A stretch of DNA of 64,000 nucleotides from VRUE01 sp036271315 (GCA_036271315.1 DATBAV010000044.1:1-64000); one strand, 5' to 3'; numbered from the stretch's first letter, positions 1 through 8,148 are shown. Notes: generated from the sequence alone by a model not told the origin. Numbers and translations: made by a program.

Positions 1-1302
1 CTTTGAGGCGATGCTGGGGGAGGCGAGCAGCGCGAGCAAGGTCTCCTCGCTACTTGCATCCTCGCGTAGAGACGCTCGGTTGCCGTACATCCACCCCTGC
101 GGCTCTGCCGGCTCCAGGTCGTAGAGCGGGCAGCCGTCGACCAGCGCCTCGACCGGCATCTCCCCGACGACCTCGTCGCCGCGGAGGATGCGGATCGCAC
201 CGCCCTCGGTGACGACGCCGATCTGCGCCGAGCCGGTCTGCCATTTCTCGCAGACAGCGATCACCTCGGCGACCCGGCTCGGCTCGACCACCGCCAGCAT
301 CCGCTCCTGGGACTCGGAGACCATGATCTCGAAGGGCTCCATGTCGGCCTCGCGCAGCGGGACCCGGCCGACGTCGAGGTCGATCCCGACCCTCCCGGCC
401 GAGGCCATCTCACCGGCCGAGGAGGTGAGGCCGGCGGCGCCGAGGTCCTGCAGCGAGGCGAGCAGGCCCTCGCGGAGCAGCTCCAGGCAGCACTCGAGCA
501 GCTTCGACTCCTCGAAGGGGTCGCCGATCTGGACCGTCGGGCGCTTCGCCTCGTCGCCCTCGCCGAGCTCGGCCGAGGCGAGGACCGAGGCGCCGCCGAT
601 CCCGTCGCGGCCGGTCGCGGCGCCCATCAGGACGACGGCGTTGCCGACCCCGACCGCGGCGGCCCGGACCATCTCCTCGCGGCGGGCGAGCCCGATGCAC
701 ATCGCGTTGACCAGGCAGTTGTGCTCGTAGGACTCCTCGAAGTAGATCTCGCCGCCGACCGTGGCGACCCCGATCGAGTTGCCGTAGTGGCCGATCCCGC
801 GCACCGCGCCGTCGAGCAGGAAGCGCGAGCGCTCCGAGTCGAGCTCGCCGAAGCGCAGGCTGTCGAGGATCGCGATCGGCCGCGCCCCGATCGCGAAGAC
901 GTCGCGGAGGATGCCGCCGACCCCGGTTGCCGCCCCCTCGAACGGTTCGACCGCGCTCGGGTGGTTGTGGGACTCGACCTTGAAGGCGACCGCGTAGCCG
1001 TTGCCGACATCGACCGCGCCGGCATTCTCGCCCGGCCCCATCACGACCCGGGCGCCCTCGGAAGGCAGCTTGCGCAGAAGCTTTTTCGAGTGCTTGTAGG
1101 CGCAGTGCTCGGACCAGAGCAGGCTGAACATCGCCAGCTCGACGTCGTTGGGCTCGCGCCCGAGCTTCTCGACGATCAGCAGGTACTCGGCCTCTTTGAG
1201 GCCGAGTACCTCATACGCCGCCGGCTGCTCTGCTCCCGTGGACGGCAGGGAAGTCGGAGATGGACTGCCGTCCACTCCCGCGTCCGCGCCGGCGGGGGTC
1301 AC
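1..1302 (-). CDS. purL: Phosphoribosylformylglycinamidine synthase subunit II, C-terminus cut by window edge
   Basis: ATP-dependent conversion of FGAR to FGAM, step 4 of de novo purine synthesis, working with PurS and PurQ. The frame is open from a GTG at 1302 to the left edge, giving 434 of the usual 720-750 residues. The first 25 residues are a Gly/Ser/Pro-rich extension, followed by the small-PurL N-terminal domain with SEHCAYKHS (His66) and the conserved KVESHNHPSAVEPFEGAATG segment, then an AIRS-like ATP-binding half (GRDGIGGAS). The GTG overlaps the purQ stop as GTGA, so translation is probably coupled. It is last in a purC-purS-purQ-purL series. Confidence 0.97.
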   Translation of the reverse strand, partial: MTPAGADAGVDGSPSPTSLPSTGAEQPAAYEVLGLKEAEYLLIVEKLGREPNDVELAMFSLLWSEHCAYKHSKKLLRKLPSEGARVVMGPGENAGAVDVGNGYAVAFKVESHNHPSAVEPFEGAATGVGGILRDVFAIGARPIAILDSLRFGELDSERSRFLLDGAVRGIGHYGNSIGVATVGGEIYFEESYEHNCLVNAMCIGLARREEMVRAAAVGVGNAVVLMGAATGRDGIGGASVLASAELGEGDEAKRPTVQIGDPFEESKLLECCLELLREGLLASLQDLGAAGLTSSAGEMASAGRVGIDLDVGRVPLREADMEPFEIMVSESQERMLAVVEPSRVAEVIAVCEKWQTGSAQIGVVTEGGAIRILRGDEVVGEMPVEALVDGCPLYDLEPAEPQGWMYGNRASLREDASSEETLLALLASPSIASK

Positions 1303-1973
1303 GCCGGGCTCCCAGCTACGGCCTGAAATACCTTGAGCCCGTCGGTAGAGCCGGTCAGCGGGTCGACCGCGTGCTCGGGGTGGGGCATTAGGCCGACCAC
1401 GTTGCCGGCCTCGTTGCGCACGCCGGCAATGTCTCGCGACGATCCGTTCGGGTTCTGCCCGTGCGCGTAGCGGTAGGCGACCTGGCCGTTGGCCTCGAGC
1501 GCATCGAGCACCTCATCCGGCGCCCAGAAACGTCCTTCCCCGTGCTTCGCCGGAATCGATAGCTGACGAGTGGTCGATTGACCACCGCCGAGGTGGGTCA
1601 ATCGACCACTCGGCTCCTCGATCAGGTCGAGCTGACGGCAGTGAAAGCGCAGGTCCTCGTTGAGGAGGAGGGCGCCCGGCAGCAGGCCGGCCTCGCAGAG
1701 GACCTGGAAGCCGTTGCAGATGCCCAGCACCGGGCCGCCCGCGGCGGCGAACTCGCCGACCGCCTCCATCGCCGGCGAAAAACGGGCGATCGCGCCGGCG
1801 CGCAGGTAGTCGCCGTAGGAGAAGCCGCCGGGAACGACGACGGCGTCGATCCCGTCGAGGAAACGCTCTTCGTGCCAGACCAGGCGCGCCTCGGCGCCGC
1901 TCCGCTCGCAGGCCGCCAGCGCGTCCCGCTCGTCGCAGGAGCCGGGGAACTGGAGCACTCCCCACATCATCAA
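1299..1973 (-). CDS. purQ: Phosphoribosylformylglycinamidine synthase, glutamine amidotransferase subunit
   Basis: Class I glutamine amidotransferase that feeds ammonia to PurL. It is 224 residues, normal for the family. The nucleophile elbow GICNGFQVL gives Cys86, and MPHPEHAV near residue 198 supplies His/Glu. The start is TTG at 1973 or one of the ATGs at 1970 and 1967; a GAGGAGG ribosome site lies just upstream. Residues 121-136 are encoded by a 17-bp-arm palindrome and read as a Gly/Thr/Ser-rich stretch where other PurQ proteins have a variable loop. By memory of the family, the overall spacing to the following HGEGR motif is normal, so this looks like replacement rather than net insertion. 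Confidence 0.96.
   Translation of the reverse strand: MMMWGVLQFPGSCDERDALAACERSGAEARLVWHEERFLDGIDAVVVPGGFSYGDYLRAGAIARFSPAMEAVGEFAAAGGPVLGICNGFQVLCEAGLLPGALLLNEDLRFHCRQLDLIEEPSGRLTHLGGGQSTTRQLSIPAKHGEGRFWAPDEVLDALEANGQVAYRYAHGQNPNGSSRDIAGVRNEAGNVVGLMPHPEHAVDPLTGSTDGLKVFQAVAGSPA
1567..1612. repeat. 17-bp perfect inverted repeat inside purQ
   Basis: The left arm CGAGTGGTCGATTGACC (1567-1583) is the exact reverse complement of 1596-1612, with a 12-nt loop. It lies wholly in the purQ reading frame. A palindrome this long is unexpected in coding sequence. Its function is unknown. Confidence 0.95.
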
Positions 1974-2061
1974 ACGCCGCCTCCTCTGCCCCTGCCGGGG
2001 CCTGGGGAATCAGATATGGACAGGCCCCGGCTCCCGCGTCCGGGGGCGGCTTGGTCTCGCA
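1974..2061. repeat. purS-purQ intergenic with 11-bp inverted repeat
   Basis: This 88-bp gap between purS and purQ carries GCCGGGGCCTG (1994-2004) and its exact complement at 2021-2031, with a 16-nt loop. Read on the minus strand this is a GC-rich hairpin without a T-tract. It could attenuate transcription or stabilise the message. It could also be another member of the unrelated-arm palindromes seen at 3156 and 6233. Confidence 0.8.
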
Positions 2062-2286
2062 TCAGATCTGCTCGATCTCGTAGTCCTCGATCAGCGGGTT
2101 GGCGAGCAGCTTCTCGCAGAGCTCGCCGAGACGGCCCGGCTCATCGATCTCCAGCTCGACCACCCGCCCGACCCGCACGTGCCCGATCCCGTCGAAGCCG
2201 AGCGCCGGCAGCGCCCGCTCGACCGCCTTGCCCTGCGGGTCGAGGATCCCCTCCTTCGGGCGGATCAAGACCCGCGCCCGCGGCAC
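2062..2286 (-). CDS. purS: Phosphoribosylformylglycinamidine synthase subunit PurS
   Basis: Small structural subunit that bridges PurL and PurQ in organisms with split FGAM synthase. It is 74 residues (family about 80). The sequence shows the typical pattern: a first strand ARVLIRPKEGILDPQGKAVE, then GHVRVGRVVELEI, and an acidic C-terminus after a short helix (LCEKLLANPLIEDYEIE). The start is GTG at 2286, sharing one base with the purC stop, so expression probably follows purC. Confidence 0.95.
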   Translation of the reverse strand: MPRARVLIRPKEGILDPQGKAVERALPALGFDGIGHVRVGRVVELEIDEPGRLGELCEKLLANPLIEDYEIEQI

Positions 2287-3134
2287 TAGAAGGACAGCTC
2301 CGTGATCCGCTCGTAGGCCTCGACGTACTTGGCCCGCGTCTGCTCGACCACGTCGGGCGGAATCTCGGGGGCCGGCGGGATCTTGTCCCAGCCGCTCTCG
2401 GTTGCCCAGTCGCGCACGTACTGCTTGTCGAAGGAAGGCTGCGTGCTGCCCGGCTGGTAGCGGTCGGCGGGCCAGAAGCGCGAGGAGTCGGGCGTCAGCA
2501 CCTCGTCGGCGAGGACGATCTCGGCACCGGCGTGGCGGCCGAACTCGAACTTGGTGTCGGCAAGGATGATTCCCCGCTCGGCCGCGTGTTCGGCGCCGCG
2601 GCTGTAGACCTCGATAGAGATCCGCCGCAGCTCCTCCATCAGCGCCCGGTCACCGACGATCTCGGCGGCGCGATCGAAATCGACGTTCTCGTCGTGATCG
2701 CCAATCTCGGCCTTGGTCGCCGGGGTGAAGATCGGCTCCGGCAGCTTGTCGGACTCGAGCAGGTTGGGCGGCAGCTCGATCCCGCAGACGGCGCCGCCGT
2801 TCTTGTATTCCTTCCAGCCCGAGCCGGAGAGATAGCCGCGGACGACGCACTCGACCGGGTACATCTCCAGCCGCCGCACCCGCATCGCCCGTTCCGCAAC
2901 CTCTTCCGGCACGTCGGCCGAGATGAAGTGGTTGGGGACGATGTCGCCGGTCAGCTCGAACCAGAATTCCGAGATCCGGTTGAGCACCTTGCCCTTGTCG
3001 GTGATCGCCGTCGGCATCACGATGTCGTAGATCGAGATCCGGTCGGAGGCGACCATCAGCAGGTCGTCCTCCCACTCGTAGATCTCGCGGACCTTGCCCG
3101 AGGAGTGGAGCTTCAGGTCGGTAAGAGGTGGCAT
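2286..3134 (-). CDS. purC: Phosphoribosylaminoimidazole-succinocarboxamide synthase (SAICAR synthetase)
   Basis: Joins CAIR and aspartate using ATP. It is 282 residues from ATG 3134. The open frame runs further up to 3248, but that part translates the palindrome at 3156-3257 and lacks family similarity; MPPLTDLKLHSSGKVREIYE is the normal PurC start. Recognisable blocks are SGKVREIYE, ASDRISIYDIVMPT, ECVVRGYLSGSGWKEY, and LADTKFEFG followed by DEVLTPDSSRFW. It is the first gene of the purC-purS-purQ-purL group and is divergent from the P450 gene. Confidence 0.97.
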   Translation of the reverse strand: MPPLTDLKLHSSGKVREIYEWEDDLLMVASDRISIYDIVMPTAITDKGKVLNRISEFWFELTGDIVPNHFISADVPEEVAERAMRVRRLEMYPVECVVRGYLSGSGWKEYKNGGAVCGIELPPNLLESDKLPEPIFTPATKAEIGDHDENVDFDRAAEIVGDRALMEELRRISIEVYSRGAEHAAERGIILADTKFEFGRHAGAEIVLADEVLTPDSSRFWPADRYQPGSTQPSFDKQYVRDWATESGWDKIPPAPEIPPDVVEQTRAKYVEAYERITELSF

Positions 3135-3155
3135 TGGCGCGATGCTAGCGGGGGC

Positions 3156-3257
3156 GCGGGTCGGATGCCCCTCTTGCGGAAACCGTCCGGCTGGCACGCC
3201 CGGTGGGCTCGTTTGTGATCGCTCCCAAAGTTTCCGCAAGAGGGGCATCCGACCCGC
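3156..3257. repeat. 28-bp perfect inverted repeat in the purC/P450 divergent region
   Basis: Positions 3156-3183 are exactly complementary to 3230-3257 (28 of 28), separated by a 46-nt loop. The whole structure lies between two genes transcribed away from each other (purC starts at 3134, the P450 at 3287). A bidirectional terminator is therefore not the obvious explanation. It leaves little room for promoters outside the arms, so they may lie within it. Confidence 0.95.
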
Positions 3258-3286
3258 TCGAGCTACCGTCTGCCAAGCTTCCCCGG

Positions 3287-4618
3287 ATGAGCTTGCCGCC
3301 TGAACCGAAGAGTTCGCCGCTGATGCAGACGCTCAGGTGGAGCTTCCGGCCGCTGCCCTTCATGCAGGAGGCGCGGGAAAAGTACGGCGACAACTTCAGC
3401 GTCAAATTCCTCACCTTCGAGCGGCCGATGGTGATGATTTCGGACCCGGCGGCGATCAAGGCGCTCTACATGGAGCGCTCGCACGGCCTGCCGCCGGGCC
3501 GCGACATCATCCTCACCCCGATCGTCGGCCCCCGCTCGCTGCTGGTCACCAAGGGTGCCGACCACCTCGCCCACCGCAAGCTGATGCTGCCCCCCTTCCA
3601 CGGCGAGCGGATGCGCTCCTACCAGCCGCTGGTCGAGGAGATCGTCGACCGCGAGATCGACTCCTGGCCGCTGGGCGAGGAGTTCCCGGTCCACCCGCGG
3701 ATGCAGGCGATCACGCTCGAGGTGATCCTCAAGGTTGTCTTCGGCGTCGCCGACGGCTCCCGCTTCGAGCGCCTGCGCACCGTCCTCACCCAGGTGCTGG
3801 AGGAGACCGCCTCGCCCGTCGCCCAGCTGAGCGGCCTGGCCTCGCGCCGCTTCGGCGGCCGCGGCCCCTGGGCCAAGTTCGAAAAGCAGCTGAAGCTGGC
3901 CGACGAGCTGCTCTACGCCGAGATCGCCGAGCACCGCGCCAGCGGCGCCTATGAGGAGCGCGACGACATCCTCTCGCTGATGATGCAGGCCCGCTTCGAG
4001 GACGGCAGCGAGATGAGCGACTCCGACCTGCGCGACCAGCTGATGACCCTGCTGCTGGCCGGCCACGAGACCACCGCCACGGCGCTGGCCTGGACCTTCG
4101 ACCTGCTGCTGCGCCACCAGGGTCCGTTGCAGCGGCTGCGCGAGTCGCTCGAGGCCGGCGAGGACGACTACCTGCGGGCCGTGATCAGCGAGTCGCTGCG
4201 CCTGCGCCCGGTCGTGCCGCTCGCCGGCCGCCGCCTCAGCGTCGACCTCGAGACGGAGAACCTGCACCTTCCGGCCGGCACCGACGTGACCCCGGCGATC
4301 TGGCTCACCCACACCCGCGCTGACTCCTACCCCGAGCCCTTCGCCTTCCGCCCCGAGCGCTTCCTCGAGGACGGTCCCGACACCTACGCCTGGATCCCCT
4401 TCGGCGGCGGCATCCGCCGCTGCATCGGCGCCGCCTTCGCCGAGTTCGAGATGCGGATCGCCCTGCGCGAGGTGCTGACCCGCTGCGAGCTGCACAAGGC
4501 CAGCCCGGCGCCGGAGAAGATCGGCCGCCGCAACATCACGCTCTCGCCGCGCGCCGGCACCCCGGTCGTCGTCACCGCCCGCCACCCGGCGCGCGAGCGC
4601 GACCTGGTCGCCGCTTAG
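3287..4618 (+). CDS. Cytochrome P450
   Basis: Soluble bacterial P450 monooxygenase of 443 residues. It has the I-helix oxygen-activation motif AGHETT near residue 256, the K-helix ExxR (ESLRLRP) near 302, and the heme loop FGGGIRRCIG with Cys about 379. The start is ATG 3287 rather than the upstream ATG at 3203, which would translate the palindrome. No ferredoxin or reductase gene is adjacent, so redox partners must be elsewhere. The gene is the only plus-strand ORF inside a minus-strand purine locus, and its stop overlaps the convergent downstream gene by 4 bp. The substrate cannot be predicted. Confidence 0.95.
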   Translation: MSLPPEPKSSPLMQTLRWSFRPLPFMQEAREKYGDNFSVKFLTFERPMVMISDPAAIKALYMERSHGLPPGRDIILTPIVGPRSLLVTKGADHLAHRKLMLPPFHGERMRSYQPLVEEIVDREIDSWPLGEEFPVHPRMQAITLEVILKVVFGVADGSRFERLRTVLTQVLEETASPVAQLSGLASRRFGGRGPWAKFEKQLKLADELLYAEIAEHRASGAYEERDDILSLMMQARFEDGSEMSDSDLRDQLMTLLLAGHETTATALAWTFDLLLRHQGPLQRLRESLEAGEDDYLRAVISESLRLRPVVPLAGRRLSVDLETENLHLPAGTDVTPAIWLTHTRADSYPEPFAFRPERFLEDGPDTYAWIPFGGGIRRCIGAAFAEFEMRIALREVLTRCELHKASPAPEKIGRRNITLSPRAGTPVVVTARHPARERDLVAA

Positions 4619-4917
4619 CTCTTCGCTGCCGCTCGGGCGGCGGGGTGCTCCTGCGCCCAGCGGGCGATCGTGCTCGACCCCGAGATCACTTCGCCGTCGT
4701 CGAGGACGAGGATCGGCACCTCGTTGGTGCCGCTCAGCTCTTTCACCTCGGCCCGGTCCTCGTCGCGGCTGCCCCAGGTCCAGGGCATCAGCCTGTAGCC
4801 GCCCATCGCCTTCAGCTCGTAGGTGTAGCCGGCCGCATCGAGCGCCTTGCCCGCCTTCGCGCACGGATGCGCGAATGCCGGCCCGCTCGTCTTCTGTCCA
4901 CAGGTGTAGAGGAGCAT
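4615..4917 (-). CDS. Glutaredoxin/glutathione S-transferase N-terminal-domain protein
   Basis: A 100-residue thioredoxin-fold protein starting MLLYTCGQKTSGP, with the cis-Pro loop NEVPILVLDDG and the following S-S-T-I segment typical of GST N-terminal domains. There is no C-terminal GST helical domain. A single Cys occupies the position of the glutaredoxin active site (TCGQ), so a monothiol-type or binding role is possible. It ends against the P450 stop and lies 12 bp from purB on the same strand. The function is not defined by the context. Confidence 0.8.
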   Translation of the reverse strand: MLLYTCGQKTSGPAFAHPCAKAGKALDAAGYTYELKAMGGYRLMPWTWGSRDEDRAEVKELSGTNEVPILVLDDGEVISGSSTIARWAQEHPAARAAAKS

Positions 4918-4929
4918 CGGCGGCGAACC

Positions 4930-6216
4930 CTAGCGAGGCAGCGCTTCCAACCGCTCGAAGATCTCGGGCAGGTGGGTGAGGTAGGCGCCGTAGTCGAAGA
5001 TGGCGTCGAGGTCGAGCTCCGGTGCCGCCGCGCCGAGCAGCTCGCGGAAGTGGGTGCCGGTGTCCCAGGCCTGCTGGGCGTTCTCCTGGACGACGCGGTA
5101 GGCCTCGTCGCGGGTGAGGCCGGACTCGACCAGGGCGGTGAGGGCGCGCTGACTGAAGAGAGCGCCGTGGGTGAGCTCGAGGTTCTCGCGCATGCGGTCG
5201 CTGCGGATCGTCATCCCGGCGGCGACCTTGGTTGCCAGGTCCTGCATGTAGTCGAGCCCGATCGTCGCGTCGGGCAGGATCACCCGCTCGGCACCGGAGT
5301 GGGAGATGTCGCGCTCGTGCCAGAGGGCGACGTTCTCGAGGCCGGTCTGGGCGTAGCCGCGCAGGACGCGGGCGAGGCCGGTGATCCGCTCGGTGCGGAT
5401 CGGGTTGCGCTTGTGCGGCATTGCCGATGAGCCCTTCTGCGCACCCGAGGCGAAGGGCTCTTCGACCTCGCGCACCTCGGTGCGCTGCAGGTTGCGGACC
5501 TCGGTGGCGAAGCGCTCGAGCCCGGCGCCGGCGATCGCGATCCGCGAGGTCAGCACCGCGTGGCGGTCGCGCGGGATCACCTGCGTCGCCACGTCCTCGC
5601 GCTGCAGGCCGAGCCGCTCCATCACCCGCGCCTCGACCGCCGGCGGCACCGAGGCGTAGGTGCCGACCGCGCCCGAGAGCTTGCCGAAGGCGAGCTGCTC
5701 GAAGGCATCGGTGAGGCGCGCGAGGTTGCGATCGGCCTCGAAAGCGAAGCCGGCGAGGCGCAGGCCGAAGGTGGTCGGCTCGGCGTGGACGCCGTGGGTG
5801 CGGCCGACGCAGAGCGTGTCGCGGTGCTCCAGCGCCCGCTCGATCAGGGCGTCGCGGAGCGCGCGGGCGCTCGCGAGCACCACCTCGCCGGCCTCGCGCA
5901 GCTGCAGCGCCAGCGCCGTGTCGAGCACGTCGGAGGAGGTCAGGCCGTAGTGGATCCAGCGCCCGTGCTCGCCGACCGAGGCAGCGACCACGTCGACGAA
6001 GGCGGCGACGTCGTGGTCGGTCACCTTCTCGCGCTCGTTGACCGCCTCGACCGTGAAGGACGCGTTCGCCCGCGCCGCCTCGGCCGCCTCGCGCGGCACC
6101 GCCCCCTCCTCGGCCCAGGCCTCCGTTGCTGCCAGCTCCACCTCCAGCCAGCACTCCAGCTTCCGCTGAGCTGACCAAGCTTTCCCAATCTCTGGCCGCG
6201 TGTATCTCGCGATCAT
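4930..6216 (-). CDS. purB: Adenylosuccinate lyase
   Basis: Cleaves SAICAR to AICAR and adenylosuccinate to AMP. It is 428 residues from ATG 6216 (MIARYTRPEIGKAWS). The open frame extends to 6312, but the extra 32 residues are the translated palindrome. Signatures are HYGLTSSDVLDT, GRTHGVHAEPTTFGL (catalytic His), and the fumarase-family loop GSSAMPHKRNPI (catalytic Ser). It is separated from purE by the 25-bp-arm repeat. Confidence 0.97.
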   Translation of the reverse strand: MIARYTRPEIGKAWSAQRKLECWLEVELAATEAWAEEGAVPREAAEAARANASFTVEAVNEREKVTDHDVAAFVDVVAASVGEHGRWIHYGLTSSDVLDTALALQLREAGEVVLASARALRDALIERALEHRDTLCVGRTHGVHAEPTTFGLRLAGFAFEADRNLARLTDAFEQLAFGKLSGAVGTYASVPPAVEARVMERLGLQREDVATQVIPRDRHAVLTSRIAIAGAGLERFATEVRNLQRTEVREVEEPFASGAQKGSSAMPHKRNPIRTERITGLARVLRGYAQTGLENVALWHERDISHSGAERVILPDATIGLDYMQDLATKVAAGMTIRSDRMRENLELTHGALFSQRALTALVESGLTRDEAYRVVQENAQQAWDTGTHFRELLGAAAPELDLDAIFDYGAYLTHLPEIFERLEALPR

Positions 6217-6232
6217 CTCCGGACCTCGGTGA

Positions 6233-6305
6233 GGGAGGCGGTCGGGGGGGTCTCCCGGCGAACTCCCGCGATAGCGGCGACGGGAGACCCCCCCGACCGC
6301 CTCCC
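6233..6305. repeat. 25-bp perfect inverted repeat between purE and purB
   Basis: Positions 6233-6257 are exactly complementary to 6281-6305, with a 23-nt loop that itself contains CCGC-GATA-GCGG. Both flanking genes are on the minus strand, so it lies inside a probable transcription unit, 16 bp before the purB start. No T-tract follows. It could be an attenuator or RNA-processing hairpin. The arms share no sequence with those at 3156. Confidence 0.95.
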
Positions 6306-6321
6306 ATCGCAAGTCAGGCGA

Positions 6322-6834
6322 TTACGCATTGATGATCCGCGCGGCCAAGATCCCGGCGTTTTTTGCCCCGTCGATCGCCACGCAGGCGACCGGAATCCCG
6401 GGCGGCATCTGCACGGCGGAGAGCAGCGCGTCGAGGCCACCGAGCGATTTGCCGAGGATCGGCACGCCTACCACCGGCAGGTCGCTGTGCGCGGCGGCCA
6501 CCCCGGGCAGCGCGGCGGACATGCCGGCGCCGGCGATGATCACCTTCAGCCCCCTCATCCGCGCGTTGGTGCAGTACTCGCGCACCAGCTCGGGATCGCG
6601 GTGGGCGCTCATCACCCGCACCTCGTAGCGAATCCCCGCCTCGTGCAGCGCTTTGCCGGCCGGCTGCATCTTCGGCTTGTCGTTCTTCGAGCCCATGATG
6701 ATCCCGACCAGGGGCTCGTCGACGTCGATTTCCTCGAAGGCCTCCTCAACCGCCGGCATCGCCAGCGCCTCGCCGACCTGCGGCTCGTTGGCTTCCCCTC
6801 CGGTGGGCTGGGGCTCGTCTGAAATCTCGCTCAT
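6322..6834 (-). CDS. purE: 5-(carboxyamino)imidazole ribonucleotide mutase / AIR carboxylase (PurE family)
   Basis: Makes CAIR in purine synthesis. It is 170 residues: a ~40-residue acidic N-terminal extension not typical of PurE, then the PurE core (VGIIMGSKNDKPKM, VMSAHRDP, VIIAGAGMSAALPG, VQMPPGIPVACVAI). Two family signatures are changed. The usual GSxSDW reads GSKND, and GAGGAAHLPG reads GAGMSAALPG with no His. No purK is present here, so whether the substrate is N5-CAIR or AIR plus CO2 is open. It sits 26 bp after purD. Confidence 0.9.
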   Translation of the reverse strand: MSEISDEPQPTGGEANEPQVGEALAMPAVEEAFEEIDVDEPLVGIIMGSKNDKPKMQPAGKALHEAGIRYEVRVMSAHRDPELVREYCTNARMRGLKVIIAGAGMSAALPGVAAAHSDLPVVGVPILGKSLGGLDALLSAVQMPPGIPVACVAIDGAKNAGILAARIINA

Positions 6835-6860
6835 CTGATCCTCTCTATGTGACTGGGGGG

Positions 6861-8135
6861 CTAGCTGGCGACTCGGCCGACCGCGCGGGCGGCGATGTCG
6901 GACCGCATCTGCATTCCCTCGAACTCGATCCGGCCCGCGGCATCGTACGCACGATCGCGGGCCTCGGCCGGCGTCGCTCCCAATGCCGTCAGGTTGAGTA
7001 CCCGGCCGCCGGCGGTGACTATCTCGCCGTCGCGCGCGGCGGTGCCGGCATGGGTGACCTCGGCCAGCTCGGCGGCGGCCCCGAGGCCGCTGATCGCGTC
7101 GCCCTTCGAGGAGGACTCGGGGTAGCCGGCCGAGGCGAGGACCAGGGTCACCGCCCAGTCCTCGGCGAACTTCGCCTCGGCGCCGGCCAGGCCGCCCGGC
7201 TCGCGCGCGGCGAGGCAGAGGTCGACCAGGTCGGAGCGCAGCCGCGGCAGCACCGCCTGCGTCTCGGGGTCGCCGAAGCGGGTGTTGAACTCGAGCACCT
7301 TGGGGCCGTCGGCGCCGATCATCAGGCCGGCGTAGAGGACACCGTGGAAGGGCCGCCCGCGCCGCGCCATCGCCGCCACGATCGGCCGGTGCACCGCGTC
7401 GACGATCTCCTCGACCTCGGCCGGGCCGAAGCCGGGCACGGGGGAGTAGCTGCCCATGCCGCCGGTGTTCGGCCCCTCGTCGCCGTCGAAGATCCGCTTG
7501 TAGTCCTGCGCCGGCGCCAGCGCCACCACGTTCTCGCCGTCGCAGAGGCCCAGCAGTGAGAGCTCCTCGCCCTCGAGGAACTCCTCCAGCACGACCCTCG
7601 TATCGCCGAAGCGCTGCTCGGTGAAGAAGACGTCGACTGCGGTCCGCGCCTCCTCCTCGGAGCCGCAGACGATCACGCCCTTGCCCGCGGCCAGGCCATC
7701 GGCCTTGAGTACCGCCGGGTAGGAGGCAGCAGCAATCTCGGCGAGCGCCTCCTCGTGGCTGCCCAGCAGCACGTGCGCCGCGGTGGGCACTCCGGCCTCG
7801 CGCATCAGCTCCTTGGCGAAGGCCTTCGAGCCCTCCAGCTCAGCCGCCGCCGCGCTCGGTCCGAAGGCCGGCACCCCGGCGTCCTCGAGCGCGTCGACGA
7901 CGCCGGCGACCAGGGCCGCCTCGGGACCGACCACGACCAGGTCGACGCCGCGCTCGCGCGCCGCGGCGACGATCGCCTCGACGTCATCGGCGGCGATCTC
8001 AGTCAGGCACTCGGCGTCGGCGGCGATGCCGGCATTGCCGGGGGCACAGAGCAGCTCGGGCGCGTGAGCGGAGCGAGCCAACGCCCGCACGATCGCGTGC
8101 TCGCGCCCGCCACCACCGACTACGAGGATCCTCAA
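6861..8135 (-). CDS. purD: Phosphoribosylamine-glycine ligase (GAR synthetase)
   Basis: ATP-grasp enzyme for step 2 of purine synthesis. It is 424 residues, full length. It shows MRILVVGGGGREHAI at the N-terminus, VGPEAALVAGVVD, the ATP-grasp core (PAVLKADGLAAGKGVIV), PNTGGMGSYSP, and the metal-binding LEFNTRFGDPETQ. It is first of purD-purE-purB on the minus strand and 13 bp from the GYD-domain gene, with which it may be co-transcribed. Confidence 0.97.
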   Translation of the reverse strand: MRILVVGGGGREHAIVRALARSAHAPELLCAPGNAGIAADAECLTEIAADDVEAIVAAARERGVDLVVVGPEAALVAGVVDALEDAGVPAFGPSAAAAELEGSKAFAKELMREAGVPTAAHVLLGSHEEALAEIAAASYPAVLKADGLAAGKGVIVCGSEEEARTAVDVFFTEQRFGDTRVVLEEFLEGEELSLLGLCDGENVVALAPAQDYKRIFDGDEGPNTGGMGSYSPVPGFGPAEVEEIVDAVHRPIVAAMARRGRPFHGVLYAGLMIGADGPKVLEFNTRFGDPETQAVLPRLRSDLVDLCLAAREPGGLAGAEAKFAEDWAVTLVLASAGYPESSSKGDAISGLGAAAELAEVTHAGTAARDGEIVTAGGRVLNLTALGATPAEARDRAYDAAGRIEFEGMQMRSDIAARAVGRVAS

Positions 8136-8148
8136 GCGCTTGCCCTGT

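Noticed and set aside
1567..1612. Insertion of a mobile palindrome enlarging PurQ
   Set aside because: PurQ is of normal length and spacing to HGEGR appears normal, so a net insertion is not supported.
1578..3218. Long plus-strand open frame of about 546 codons
   Set aside because: It is antisense to purQ, purS and purC and shows only Arg/Ala/Pro-rich GC-shadow composition.
3135..3248. N-terminal extension of purC
   Set aside because: The extra residues translate the 28-bp palindrome and have no PurC similarity; ATG 3134 matches the family start.
3263..6307. Minus-strand open frame of over 1000 codons
   Set aside because: It runs antisense through the P450 and out of frame through purB; low-complexity shadow of high GC3.
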